Assembly (NCBI GenBank): GCA_019113165.1
Contig: DXHV01000015.1
Coordinates: 1 to 59,614 of the forward strand
Source: Candidatus Desulfovibrio intestinipullorum
GTDB taxonomy: Bacteria; Desulfobacterota; Desulfovibrionia; Desulfovibrionales; Desulfovibrionaceae
Reading direction: 5' to 3'
Length of the DNA: 59,614 nt
The notes below the pieces were generated by a model, which saw only the letters and a program-made list of their open reading frames with translations, did not search any database and was not told the DNA's origin. This document shows positions 39,392-48,348 of the stretch, piece after piece (positions within the stretch are counted from its first letter, which is position 1; every line of letters begins with the position of its first letter). The position numbers and the translations under genes are program-made.

Positions 39392-40636
39392 ATGAGTATA
39401 AAAAGAATCAACGGTTTTGCGGACCTTTTCGAGACAGACAGCCTGCTCTTCGATTTCATGGAAACGACCTGCAGGAAGATTTTTTCCGACTACGGCTTCA
39501 GGGAAATCCGTGTGCCCATCATGGAATACACCCAGCTCTTTGCCCGCTCCATCGGCACGGAAACCGATGTCGTGCAGAAGGAGATGTATACCTTCCCCGA
39601 CAGTCACGGAACCAATCAGTCCCTGCGCCCCGAAGCAACGGCCGGCATCATGCGGGCCTACATCTCGGCGAGCCTGCACGCCAAGGAATCCGTGTCCAAG
39701 CTGTTCACCTACGGACCCATGTTCCGCTGCGAGCGCCCGCAGAAGGGACGCATGCGTCAGTTCCATCAGATAGACTGCGAGCTTCTGGGCAGCAACGCGC
39801 CCACAGCCGATGCGGAAATTATATCCCTGCTCATGCACTATGTGGATGCCTTGGGACTCACGGATCTTACCCTGCGCATGAACAATCTCGGCTGCCCCGA
39901 ATGCCGTCCGAAGTACCGTGCCGCCCTGGTCGAGTACCTAAGTCGGCATGAAGCCGATCTCTGTGACGACTGCAAGCGCCGTCTCCACACCAATCCTCTG
40001 CGCGTGCTGGACTGCAAGAAGGACCATGATCTGGCCTTCATGAGGGAAGTTCCGGTCTTTCTGGACTATGTCTGCCCCGATTGCGCCCGTCACTACGAGA
40101 TTGTGACCGGCCTTCTGCAGGAGAACAATATTTCCTATGTCCAGGATCACTGCCTTGTGCGCGGCCTGGACTATTACTGCCGCACGACCTTCGAGCTGCA
40201 GAGTTCGGCAATAGGTGCCCAGACGGCTGTTGCCGGCGGCGGCCGCTATGACGGCCTCATTCAGAACCTGGGTGGTCCCGATGTGCCCGGCATCGGCTTT
40301 GCCTGCGGCATGGAGCGTCTGGCACTGCTGCTCGGCGAACGTCTGCCCAGACGCAGGGACTTCTACATGGTCTGCCTGGACGAAGGCTCCCTGCACACAG
40401 CCTTCAGACTGACCAGGGAATTGCGACTGGCCGGACTGAGCGGCGAGATGGGCTATGCCGTGGCCGGCATCAAGAGCTCAATGCGCCAGGCTGGCAAGTC
40501 CGGTGCCCGCTATACCCTCCTGCTCGGCAGCGACGAGGCTGCCCGTCAGGTGGTCGCCGTCAAGGACATGGATCTGGGCACGCAGACGGATGTCGCCCAG
40601 AGCCAGCTTGTGGACGCACTGGGCGGAAAGAACTAG
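39392..40636 (+). CDS. hisS: Histidyl-tRNA synthetase
   Basis: 414 aa class II synthetase. Motif 2 (FRCERPQKGRMRQFHQIDCELLG), histidine-specific motifs (LVRGLDYYCRTTFE, AVAGGGRYDGL) and motif 3 (GIGFACGMERLALLL) are present. The insertion domain carries CPEC…CDDC…CPDC cysteine pairs that may bind zinc, a form known from some bacterial HisRS. Confidence 0.96.
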   Translation: MSIKRINGFADLFETDSLLFDFMETTCRKIFSDYGFREIRVPIMEYTQLFARSIGTETDVVQKEMYTFPDSHGTNQSLRPEATAGIMRAYISASLHAKESVSKLFTYGPMFRCERPQKGRMRQFHQIDCELLGSNAPTADAEIISLLMHYVDALGLTDLTLRMNNLGCPECRPKYRAALVEYLSRHEADLCDDCKRRLHTNPLRVLDCKKDHDLAFMREVPVFLDYVCPDCARHYEIVTGLLQENNISYVQDHCLVRGLDYYCRTTFELQSSAIGAQTAVAGGGRYDGLIQNLGGPDVPGIGFACGMERLALLLGERLPRRRDFYMVCLDEGSLHTAFRLTRELRLAGLSGEMGYAVAGIKSSMRQAGKSGARYTLLLGSDEAARQVVAVKDMDLGTQTDVAQSQLVDALGGKN

Positions 40637-40702
40637 ACCGAGGACGAAGGGGGATCGCCCCTTTGTCGAACGCACTGCATACTATTGTAAGGATACTCCT
40701 TT

Positions 40703-42565
40703 ATGAGCGATCAGATTTTGGATCTCCAGCAGGAACATTCCAAATATATTGAAGATATTGGTGACTGGACAAGAACAGTTTCCTGCTGCGAACTCACCCG
40801 GGCCGATGTGGACCGGGAAGTGTGCCTTATGGGCTGGGTACAGTTCCGCCGTGACCACGGCGGGCTCATCTTTGTGGATCTGCGTGACCGTGAAGGCCTG
40901 ACCCAGGTTGTCTTTTCTCCGGACATTGCTCCCGAAGCACATGAACGGGCCGGCATTCTGCGCCTGGAATACGTCATTGCCGTCAAGGGCAAGGTTCGTG
41001 CCCGTCCCGAAGGCATGACCAATCCCAACTTGAAGACAGGCGAAATAGAAGTTGTTGCCCATGAGTGGAAGCTGCTGAACACCTCCAAGACACCGCCCTT
41101 TGCCATTGAAGATCGCTGCGATGCCGGCGAGAACCTGCGTCTCATGTGGCGCTTCCTGGATCTGCGCCGTCCCTGCATGCAGAAGAATCTGGTGCTGCGT
41201 CACAGGGCCATGCAGTCCATCCGCCACTTCCTGGACGAGAACGGCTTCTACGAAATTGAGACGCCCTTCCTGACCAAGTCGACTCCCGAGGGCGCCAGGG
41301 ACTTCCTGGTACCGAGCCGCCTCAATACGGGCTCCTTCTACGCCCTGCCGCAGTCACCTCAGCTGTTCAAGCAGCTGCTCATGGTCTCCGGCTTCGAGAA
41401 GTACTTCCAGATTGTGCGCTGCTTCCGCGACGAGGACCTGCGTGCCGACCGCCAGCCCGAGTTCACCCAGGTGGACATGGAGCTCAGCTTTGTCAACGAG
41501 CATGATGTCATGACCGTGGCCGAACAGCTTATGCAGAGGGTCTTCAGGGATGTCCTTGGCAAGGAGCTGACCGTGCCCTTCCCCCGCATGACCTGGGACG
41601 AGGCCATGCGCGACTACGGTGTCGACAAGCCCGATACCCGTTTCGGCATGAAGCTGTGCGAGCTCACCGATGCCGTGCGCAATTCCGGCTTCAAGCTCTT
41701 TGCCAATGCAGCCATGGTCAAGGCCATCAAGGTTGAGGGGGGCGAGACGCTGACCCGCAAGGAAATCGATGCCTTCACCGACTTTGTGCGCATCTATGGT
41801 GCCCAGGGCCTTGCCTGGATCAAGATCAAGTCGGAAACCGAATGGCAGTCGCCCATTGCCAAGTTCCTCTCCGAGGAAGAACGCAAGGCCATCAGGGAGC
41901 GCCTGGATGCCAAGGTCGGCGACATCCTCTTCTTCCAGGCCGGCGAAGCCGAGATGGTCAATGCCGCCCTGGGCAATCTGCGCGTGCACATTGCCCAGAA
42001 GCTGAATCTCATTCCCAAGGACAGCTTCAACTTCCTCTGGGTGACCGAATTCCCGCTCTTTGAATACGACAAGGAAGAGCACCGCTATGTGGCCTGCCAC
42101 CATCCCTTCACCTCGCCCATGCCTGGCCATATCGATCTCATGACCACGGATCCCGCCCGTGCCAAGGCCAGAGCCTATGACATGGTGCTCAACGGCAACG
42201 AAGTGGGCGGCGGTTCCATCCGCATTCATTCGGCCGTCACCCAGATGCGCATGTTCGAGGCTCTGGGCTTCACGGACGAACGTGCCGAAGAACAGTTTGG
42301 CTTCCTCTTCCATGCCCTGGAATTTGGTGCTCCGCCCCATGGCGGCATTGCCTTTGGTCTGGACCGTCTCATCATGCTTCTGTCCGACTCCCAGAGCATT
42401 CGCGACGTCATTGCTTTCCCCAAGACCCAGAAGGCTACCTGCCTCCTGACCAATGCGCCGTCGTCTGTCTCCGGGGCCCAGCTGCGCGAGCTAGGCATAC
42501 GCCTGCGCGAGGCACCGGAAAAGCATGCGGACGCTGCCGCCCAGAAGAGCGAAAGCGCCAGCTAG
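40703..42565 (+). CDS. aspS: Aspartyl-tRNA synthetase
   Basis: 620 aa bacterial-type class IIb enzyme. OB-fold anticodon domain (VCLMGWVQFRRDHGGLIFVDLRDREGLTQVV), FRDEDLRADRQPEFTQVD motif 2, a GAD-like insertion in the middle, and GIAFGLDRLIMLL motif 3. 66 bp after hisS. The terminator at 42590-42648 follows. Discriminating or non-discriminating nature cannot be told from reading. Confidence 0.97.
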   Translation: MSDQILDLQQEHSKYIEDIGDWTRTVSCCELTRADVDREVCLMGWVQFRRDHGGLIFVDLRDREGLTQVVFSPDIAPEAHERAGILRLEYVIAVKGKVRARPEGMTNPNLKTGEIEVVAHEWKLLNTSKTPPFAIEDRCDAGENLRLMWRFLDLRRPCMQKNLVLRHRAMQSIRHFLDENGFYEIETPFLTKSTPEGARDFLVPSRLNTGSFYALPQSPQLFKQLLMVSGFEKYFQIVRCFRDEDLRADRQPEFTQVDMELSFVNEHDVMTVAEQLMQRVFRDVLGKELTVPFPRMTWDEAMRDYGVDKPDTRFGMKLCELTDAVRNSGFKLFANAAMVKAIKVEGGETLTRKEIDAFTDFVRIYGAQGLAWIKIKSETEWQSPIAKFLSEEERKAIRERLDAKVGDILFFQAGEAEMVNAALGNLRVHIAQKLNLIPKDSFNFLWVTEFPLFEYDKEEHRYVACHHPFTSPMPGHIDLMTTDPARAKARAYDMVLNGNEVGGGSIRIHSAVTQMRMFEALGFTDERAEEQFGFLFHALEFGAPPHGGIAFGLDRLIMLLSDSQSIRDVIAFPKTQKATCLLTNAPSSVSGAQLRELGIRLREAPEKHADAAAQKSESAS

Positions 42566-42589
42566 CCGGCAACCCGTTTCACATCAGCA

Positions 42590-42648
42590 TGCAAGACCGA
42601 AAAGGAAAGTCTTTCCCGTGACCTCCCTTTTTCGGTCTTGCATTCTTT
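42590..42648 (+). terminator. Terminator after aspS
   Basis: TGCAAGACCGAAAAGG (42590-42605) pairs with CCTTTTTCGGTCTTGCA (right arm to 42642), followed by TTCTTTG. Confidence 0.75.
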
Positions 42649-42687
42649 GTCTACTAAGCAGAACTCTCTGCAGTCAGGGAGATATCT

Positions 42688-43239
42688 ATGGGTACTCAAC
42701 GTGAAATAGTGATCTATCCAGACGAACGGCTGTCCAAGGTCTGTGCGCCGGTTACGGAGATCACCGATGAAATCCGCGAGCTTGCAGACGATATGCTGGA
42801 GACCATGTACAAGGCTCCTGGTGTCGGTCTGGCAGCTCCCCAGGTGGGCGTGCACCTGCAGATGGTTGTCTATGATCCTTCCGAAAAAGACGAGGAACGC
42901 CAGCCCCGTGTGCTCATCAATCCAGAGGTCACGCTGACGGGTGAGCCTGTGGTGAGCCGGCAGGAAGGCTGCCTTTCCGTTCCCTTTGGCTACAGGGCGG
43001 ATGTGGAGCGTTCCAGCAGCATTCATCTGAAGGCCATGGGGCTTGATGGTGTTGTCTTTGAACGGGACATCGAGGGCTTTGAGGCCATCATTGTCCAGCA
43101 CGAAACGGATCATCTGAAGGGCATTCTCTTCATAGACAGGATAGGACGCCTGAGACGGACTCTTTTTGATGGAAAGGTAAAGAAGTGGCTCAAGAAGAAA
43201 CAACAGGAAGAAAAGCATCAGGCTCAGCAGCACAGCTGA
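42688..43239 (+). CDS. def: Peptide deformylase
   Basis: 183 aa. Motifs I GVGLAAPQVG, II EGCLSVP and III QHETDHLKG (HExxH metal site) are intact. It removes formyl groups from nascent proteins. CAGGGAGATAT precedes ATG 42688. It overlaps fmt, the gene for the enzyme that adds the formyl group. The C-terminus has a Lys/Gln-rich tail. Confidence 0.96.
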   Translation: MGTQREIVIYPDERLSKVCAPVTEITDEIRELADDMLETMYKAPGVGLAAPQVGVHLQMVVYDPSEKDEERQPRVLINPEVTLTGEPVVSRQEGCLSVPFGYRADVERSSSIHLKAMGLDGVVFERDIEGFEAIIVQHETDHLKGILFIDRIGRLRRTLFDGKVKKWLKKKQQEEKHQAQQHS

Positions 43240-44204
43240 GAATCGTCTTCATGGGCACACCGAAGTTTGCTGCAGATATTCTCGCAAGCCTTCTCGAATG
43301 CCCGTGGATTGACGTCCCTTGCGTCTATACCCAGCCCGACCGTCCCGCAGGCAGGGGCAAGAAGCTCATTCCCTCTCCGGTCAAGAACCTGGCCTGTGCG
43401 CACAACATTCCCGTGCGCCAGCCGCTCTCGCTGAAGAAGGAGCCTGCCGAGCAGGACTTCCTTGCCGGGCTGAAGCCCGACTATCTCGTGGTGGCAGCCT
43501 ATGGCATGATCCTGCCGCAAACGGTCCTTGACCTGCCGCGATATGCCCCCGTCAACGTGCATACATCCCTGCTGCCGGCCTACAGGGGCAGTGCCCCTGT
43601 GCAACGTGCGCTCATGGACGGTGTCGAAAGGACAGGGGTGAGCATCATGCGCATGGAAGCAGGCCTTGATACAGGGCCTGTCTATGCCAGCGCCTCCGTG
43701 GCCACGGCCGGCGAGACCTCAGGTTCCCTGCTGGACAGGATGGCAGGCTTGGCCGTGCCCCTGCTTCTGTCCGTGCTCAGGGACATTCCCGAGGGGCACT
43801 GCGTGCCTGTGGAGCAGACAGGCACGTCCTCCTATGCAGCCAAGATTTCCAAGCAGGACGGCTGGATTGACTTTCATCGTCCGGCCAGGCTTGTCGACTG
43901 TCACATCCGTGCCGTGACACCTGACCCCGGCGCCCATGTAACGCTGAGCCTGGAACAGGGACCCGTCACCGTGGTCCTTGAGGAAGTCTGCTGTACTGAG
44001 AACGAGACCGGGGCCGAGGCGGGCAGCGTGCTGGCCCGGAAAGGCCAGCTTGTGCTTGTCTGTGCCGAGGGCGCTCTGCAGGTGGTCAGGCTCAAGCCCC
44101 AGGGCAAGAAGAGCATGGATGTGGCCTCCTTCCTGAATGGTCAGCGTCTGGCCGGCAGCAGCCTGAGCAGGGCAGGGCATATTGTCCCTGTCGGGGCAGA
44201 GTAA
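43185..44204 (+). CDS. fmt: Methionyl-tRNA formyltransferase
   Basis: 339 aa from GTG 43185. It formylates Met-tRNA-fMet. LRIVFMGTPKFA, VNVHTSLLPAYRGSAPVQRAL and MEAGLDTGPV are the conserved catalytic blocks. The start is uncertain: GTG 43185 lies within def, while homologues begin about 18 residues later at LRIVFMGTP; there the codons are CTG 43236 or ATG 43251. Overlap with def implies coupled translation. The rsmB-like gene starts 1 base after its stop. Confidence 0.94.
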   Translation: MAQEETTGRKASGSAAQLRIVFMGTPKFAADILASLLECPWIDVPCVYTQPDRPAGRGKKLIPSPVKNLACAHNIPVRQPLSLKKEPAEQDFLAGLKPDYLVVAAYGMILPQTVLDLPRYAPVNVHTSLLPAYRGSAPVQRALMDGVERTGVSIMRMEAGLDTGPVYASASVATAGETSGSLLDRMAGLAVPLLLSVLRDIPEGHCVPVEQTGTSSYAAKISKQDGWIDFHRPARLVDCHIRAVTPDPGAHVTLSLEQGPVTVVLEEVCCTENETGAEAGSVLARKGQLVLVCAEGALQVVRLKPQGKKSMDVASFLNGQRLAGSSLSRAGHIVPVGAE

Positions 44205-44205
44205 G

Positions 44206-45555
44206 ATGTCGGCCAGGCTGCACAGGCTCAGACCCTCGGCCAGAAAGGTGGTGCTGCTGACCTGGGAAGCTGTGGACAGGGGCGTGCCCCTGCAGGCAGC
44301 CCTCTCCCAGGTGCTGCAGGACATGTCCCTGTCCGGGGAAACCAGACGTCAGGCAACGGATCTGGCCTACTGGACCTTCCGAGGCATGCTGCGCTGTACC
44401 TTTGTCCTGCAGACGCTCTTTCCAAGGTTCGACAAGTTTCTCTCCCCCGTGCGCCGTCTGCTGGTCATAGCGGCGGCAGCCCTGCTTTTTCAGGAAAGGG
44501 CGCCGCAGTACGCCATAGTGAACGAGACTGTGGCAGACATTGCCCAGCTTGCGGGCAAGGGCGTGGCCGGAGCCGCCAATGGCGGCCTGCGCAATCTGCT
44601 CCGCCTGGGGCAGGCCGTGCACACGCAGGAGTTTTACAGACAGAGTAGTGACCGGGACGACTATGCAGCCTTCTTGCGCCTTGTCAGCATTCCTCCAGGC
44701 ATAGGCTATCTGCTGCGTCGGGAACTGGGCGAAGAGGCCGCACGCAGGGCCCTGAGACAGAGCTTTGAGCGGCCTGTGGCGGCCCTGCGGGTCAATATAG
44801 CACGCACCGGCTGGCAGGATACCATGTCGCTCCTGCGTCAGGCCGGAGGACAGCCTTTGCCTGGGAAGGCCGGACAAAGAGGCCTCTGGTTTCCAGACGG
44901 CCTGCCTGCTTCCGTATCTGTTCAGGAACTCATTGCTTCAGGTCGCGTTTCCTCCCAGTCGGCCGGCTCGCAGCTGGTCCTGGCTCACCTGGAGTTTCCG
45001 GACGAGGCCCCGGTCTGGGATGTCTGCGCGGGATTCGGGGGCAAAACCATGGCCCTGCTTGAAGAAGGCCACGCTGTCACACTGGCCACGGACATCTCCT
45101 GGCGACGTCTTTCCCATCTTTCTGGAGAATGCGCCCGGCTGGGGCTGAACGTGCCCCATGTCCTTCTTGCCGACGGCACAAGGCCGCCTCTGGACTCCTG
45201 GCCCGGACACGTCCTTCTGGATGTGCCCTGCAGCGGTCTGGGCGTGCTTGGCAGGCGTCCGGACATCAAGCTCAGGGAACCGGACATTGCCGCCTATACC
45301 AGGGTGCAAAAAGAGCTTGTGCAGAGTCTTCTGCAGAGAATGACCAGGGGCAGATGCCTTGCCTACATCACCTGTACGCTGACATGTCAGGAAAACGAAC
45401 AGCTGCTTCGGGAAGCACTTGAGGGCACAGGAGCACACATCCTGAACGAATGGCTGCCCGGCACGGAGACTCTGACAGCGCCTGGGGCAGTCCAGGGGGG
45501 CTCGTCCAGGGAATTCCCGGTGGAAGGCATGTACGCAGCCCTCGTGCAGGTCTAG
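44206..45555 (+). CDS. rsmB: 16S rRNA m5C methyltransferase (RsmB/Sun family)
   Basis: 449 aa. NusB-like N-terminal domain, then a Rossmann-type SAM domain (VWDVCAGFGGKTMALLEEG) with the two catalytic cysteine motifs DVPCSGLG and TCTLTCQENE. ATG 44206 is chosen as it immediately follows the fmt stop; an earlier ATG lies inside fmt. fmt-rsmB order is standard. Ends before a strong terminator. Confidence 0.93.
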   Translation: MSARLHRLRPSARKVVLLTWEAVDRGVPLQAALSQVLQDMSLSGETRRQATDLAYWTFRGMLRCTFVLQTLFPRFDKFLSPVRRLLVIAAAALLFQERAPQYAIVNETVADIAQLAGKGVAGAANGGLRNLLRLGQAVHTQEFYRQSSDRDDYAAFLRLVSIPPGIGYLLRRELGEEAARRALRQSFERPVAALRVNIARTGWQDTMSLLRQAGGQPLPGKAGQRGLWFPDGLPASVSVQELIASGRVSSQSAGSQLVLAHLEFPDEAPVWDVCAGFGGKTMALLEEGHAVTLATDISWRRLSHLSGECARLGLNVPHVLLADGTRPPLDSWPGHVLLDVPCSGLGVLGRRPDIKLREPDIAAYTRVQKELVQSLLQRMTRGRCLAYITCTLTCQENEQLLREALEGTGAHILNEWLPGTETLTAPGAVQGGSSREFPVEGMYAALVQV

Positions 45556-45614
45556 AGGCCCTCTGGCTGGACGACAAAAGGCCAAAACACAAGAAAGAGA
45601 CAGGCAAAGCACAA

Positions 45615-45658
45615 GGTGCCCGGAATTCCATGAGTATGGAACTCCGGGCACCTTTTTG
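45615..45658 (+). terminator. Terminator after rsmB
   Basis: 17-bp stem GGTGCCCGGAATTCCAT / ATGGAACTCCGGGCACC with one mismatch, 4-nt loop GAGT, then TTTTTG. Convergent with parB. Confidence 0.9.
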
Positions 45659-45683
45659 CGTCCTTAACAAGATGGGGAACAGC

Positions 45684-46715
45684 TTATGCCCTGTCCTGCA
45701 GGCCTTCCTGAACGCTGTCCTGGGCTGAGCTCTCTTGTCCGACTGCGTCGGCAGCAGCCTCTGCCGAGGAGGTATCGTCTTCTGGAGCCTGTTCGTACTC
45801 GGCCAGACTGCTGAGTCCGAAATTGTTCAAAAGCTGCTGCAGTTCCTCTTCGTTTTTGTAGATAAAGCTGATCCTGCCTGTCTGGGCATTGCCGCTCAGC
45901 CTGGCCCGGCAGTTGTGCAAACTGCTCAGGTCCTTTTCTATCTGCTTGAAGGCAGCGCTTTTGACAAAGCGCTTTCTGGGTTCCTGCGGAACCTGGGGCG
46001 TCTCGCTGAGCCAGGGCAGGGTATGCTGCTGCTTCCATGTGGAGAGGATGTCTTCGCAGTCGCGCACGGAAAGCTTATGGTCCAGGATATAGGAGAGAAA
46101 GCCCTGCACATGCTCCGGGTGGTCCGCAAAGGCCAGCAGGCAGCGTGCGTGGCCTGCGCTGATGCGTCCGTCCTGCAGACAGGCCAGAGCTTCTTTCGGA
46201 AGTTGCAGAAGACGAAGAGAGTTGGCAATCTTGGAGCGGCTCTTGCCAAGACGGATGGCCAGCTCTTCCTGGGTCAGGTGGAGCTGATCCTTGAGATCCT
46301 GCAGAGCCTGTGCCTCTTCGGCAGCGTTGAGATCCTCGCGCTGCAGATTTTCAATCAGCGCCACCAGCATGACATCGCTGTCGCTCATCTCCCTGAGATA
46401 GACAGGCACTTCGGTAATCTGTGCCATGCGGGCAGCACGCCAGCGGCGTTCGCCGGCAATGATTTGATACTTGCCAGGTTCCTGACTGCGGCGTACCAGA
46501 AGAGGCTGTATCACACCCTGACGCTGGATGGACTTGGCCAGTTCCTCAAGGCCTTCTGGTGTCATGGTTTTTCTTGGCTGATTTTCATTGGGAATCAGAT
46601 CGTCAATGGGCATGTTGAGAATCTGATTGGTCCTTATATCCATTTCAATACCTGCAGCCTGAAGATCTGCGGGCAGAAGGGCATCCAGTCCACGACCAAG
46701 TCCTTTGAATGACAC
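45684..46715 (-). CDS. parB: Chromosome partitioning protein ParB
   Basis: 343 aa. LGRGLDALL N-terminus, NENQPRKTM box I, GERRWRAARM box II (CTP-binding), a KorB/HTH region (TQEELAIRLGKSRSKIANSLRLL), and a C-terminal dimerisation domain followed by an acidic, Ala/Glu/Asp-rich tail of about 40 aa. It loads at parS and spreads. Upstream on the same strand lies parA, but a gene of opposite orientation separates them. Confidence 0.96.
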   Translation of the reverse strand: MSFKGLGRGLDALLPADLQAAGIEMDIRTNQILNMPIDDLIPNENQPRKTMTPEGLEELAKSIQRQGVIQPLLVRRSQEPGKYQIIAGERRWRAARMAQITEVPVYLREMSDSDVMLVALIENLQREDLNAAEEAQALQDLKDQLHLTQEELAIRLGKSRSKIANSLRLLQLPKEALACLQDGRISAGHARCLLAFADHPEHVQGFLSYILDHKLSVRDCEDILSTWKQQHTLPWLSETPQVPQEPRKRFVKSAAFKQIEKDLSSLHNCRARLSGNAQTGRISFIYKNEEELQQLLNNFGLSSLAEYEQAPEDDTSSAEAAADAVGQESSAQDSVQEGLQDRA

Positions 46716-46795
46716 GTGCGACTCCTTGAGGCTCTTTGCCTCTGTGCTGCATAAAACTCCAGATTATACAGCTTCAGAAAACTATGGAGGTTATT

Positions 46796-47341
46796 ATGTT
46801 CGATTTAGAGACACATATAGTTCATATGAAAGATGTGAAGGCACAGCGGGAATGCTTCCTTGTGTCTGCTGAGCTTGGAGTGCGCTGCGCAGACGCTCTG
46901 CAGGGAGCCCTGCCAATGCTCGGACCCAGCACCGAAGTCCCCGGGCACATCTGCAGCTGCAATGGCGCGGATGGAAAGCCCTTTGCCTATATACTGAGCC
47001 GGGAGCTGTGGAACGCTGTCAAATACGACCTGAAGGCCGGAGAGAAGGAACTCTTCTTCAAGCACGGCGGTGTCGTACAGGAATCCCTGAAGGAGTTCAG
47101 GGACTTTCTCTCGCAGTGGGATTTTGACTACGATTATTCCGGTTCCGTGCACTGCCCCAACTGCGGCAGGGAAACAGGGGACTGGCGTACAGATCCCACC
47201 CATCCCTTTGCACTGAGCAATGCCAATACAGGCGGTCTGCTGGTCTTTCAGTGTCTGAACTGTGGCACAACCATCAGGCTGAAACATTTCAAGGATGAGG
47301 TTGTCTGCGAGCACACCCTGCCTTCCAGGCCTAGGGCGTAG
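46796..47341 (+). CDS. Conserved-looking hypothetical zinc-ribbon protein between parB and parA
   Basis: 181 aa. No signal peptide or membrane segment. The C-terminal third has CPNCG…CLNCG cysteine pairs (about 125 and 162), a zinc-ribbon signature. GGAGG five bases before ATG 46796 gives a strong ribosome site and sets the start. The 3' end overlaps the parA end by 11 bp, tail to tail; the 5' end is divergent from parB by 80 bp. Codon use is like its neighbours. No family is recognised; the gene lies where parA-parB normally adjoin. It could relate to DNA or chromosome handling, an inference from position only. Confidence 0.75.
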   Translation: MFDLETHIVHMKDVKAQRECFLVSAELGVRCADALQGALPMLGPSTEVPGHICSCNGADGKPFAYILSRELWNAVKYDLKAGEKELFFKHGGVVQESLKEFRDFLSQWDFDYDYSGSVHCPNCGRETGDWRTDPTHPFALSNANTGGLLVFQCLNCGTTIRLKHFKDEVVCEHTLPSRPRA

Positions 47342-48104
47342 GCTTGCGGGTAAGCACTTCCTGAGCCAGATTCAGATACGCCGTTGCGCCTTTTGACTTG
47401 ATTTCATAATGGATGATGGATTTCCCGTGGCTCGGAGCCTCGGACAGGCGCACATTGCGAGGAATGTAGGTCTTGAGCAGGTATCTGGGCATGCAGCGAT
47501 TGATTTCGTCCATCACGTCCTTGGAAAGCCGGTTGCGAATATCGAACATGGTCAGGAGAATACCCAGGATGGCAAGATTGGGATTGAGCTTGCGCACCTT
47601 GGTATAGGTATTCATCAGCTTGGCAATGCCTTCCAGAGCAAAGTACTCGCACTGCAGGGGAACTAGCAGTTCCGAAGCGGCACAGAGTGCGTTGAGGGTC
47701 AGCAGGCCCAGGGACGGAGGACAGTCAATGATGATGAATTCATAATCGCTGGCAACGGAATCAATAAGAGCCTTGAGAAAAAACTCTCTTCCTATTTCAT
47801 TAACGAGTTCGACTTCCACGCCAACCAGGCTGACAGAACTGGGTAGAAGATTGAGAAAGGGGCTCTTGACCTGCACAATGGCTGAACTGACAGTCTTGTA
47901 ATCCGGCTTGTAGAAGACAGTGTAGAGATCCTGTTCCAGCGTTTCGCCCCGTACACCCAGACCACTGGAGGCATTGGCCTGGGGGTCACAGTCAATCAAC
48001 AGGGTTTTATGCTCCATGACTGCGAGAGAGGCAGCAAGATTAATGGAGGTTGTGGTTTTTCCCACACCTCCTTTTTGATTTGCGACACAAATCACTCGAC
48101 TCAT
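47331..48104 (-). CDS. parA: Chromosome partitioning ATPase ParA/Soj
   Basis: 257 aa. Deviant Walker A KGGVGKTTT at about 11-19 in VICVANQKGGVGKTTTSINL, Walker A' DCDPQANASSGLG, Walker B IIIDCPPSLGLLTLNAL. AAGGAG precedes ATG 48104. It moves ParB-parS complexes. A perfect parS lies 24 bp upstream of its start, so ParB could also repress it. Confidence 0.96.
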   Translation of the reverse strand: MSRVICVANQKGGVGKTTTSINLAASLAVMEHKTLLIDCDPQANASSGLGVRGETLEQDLYTVFYKPDYKTVSSAIVQVKSPFLNLLPSSVSLVGVEVELVNEIGREFFLKALIDSVASDYEFIIIDCPPSLGLLTLNALCAASELLVPLQCEYFALEGIAKLMNTYTKVRKLNPNLAILGILLTMFDIRNRLSKDVMDEINRCMPRYLLKTYIPRNVRLSEAPSHGKSIIHYEIKSKGATAYLNLAQEVLTRKPTP

Positions 48105-48128
48105 CAAAAAGGACTCCTTGTATCACAA

Positions 48129-48144
48129 TGTTTCACGTGAAACA
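48129..48144. promoter_or_regulatory. parS centromere site
   Basis: TGTTTCACGTGAAACA, a perfect 16-bp match to the bacterial parS consensus, just upstream of parA. Confidence 0.95.
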
Positions 48145-48348
48145 TTTTATGTTTTTAGTGATATCCTGCTGCCATTTCCTATGCAATCCCCTCTCAAGGG
48201 TCAAGGAATTTTTTGCTGACAGGTCAAAAAGCGTACACGCTCGCCACAGGCGTGTCTTGTGTCTGCTGCTTTTCTTTTTTGTCTAAATATATGTGTTTTC
48301 AATATGTTATGTATGTAGAGCCCCCTTTTGATGCGGGCTTGTGTTTTC

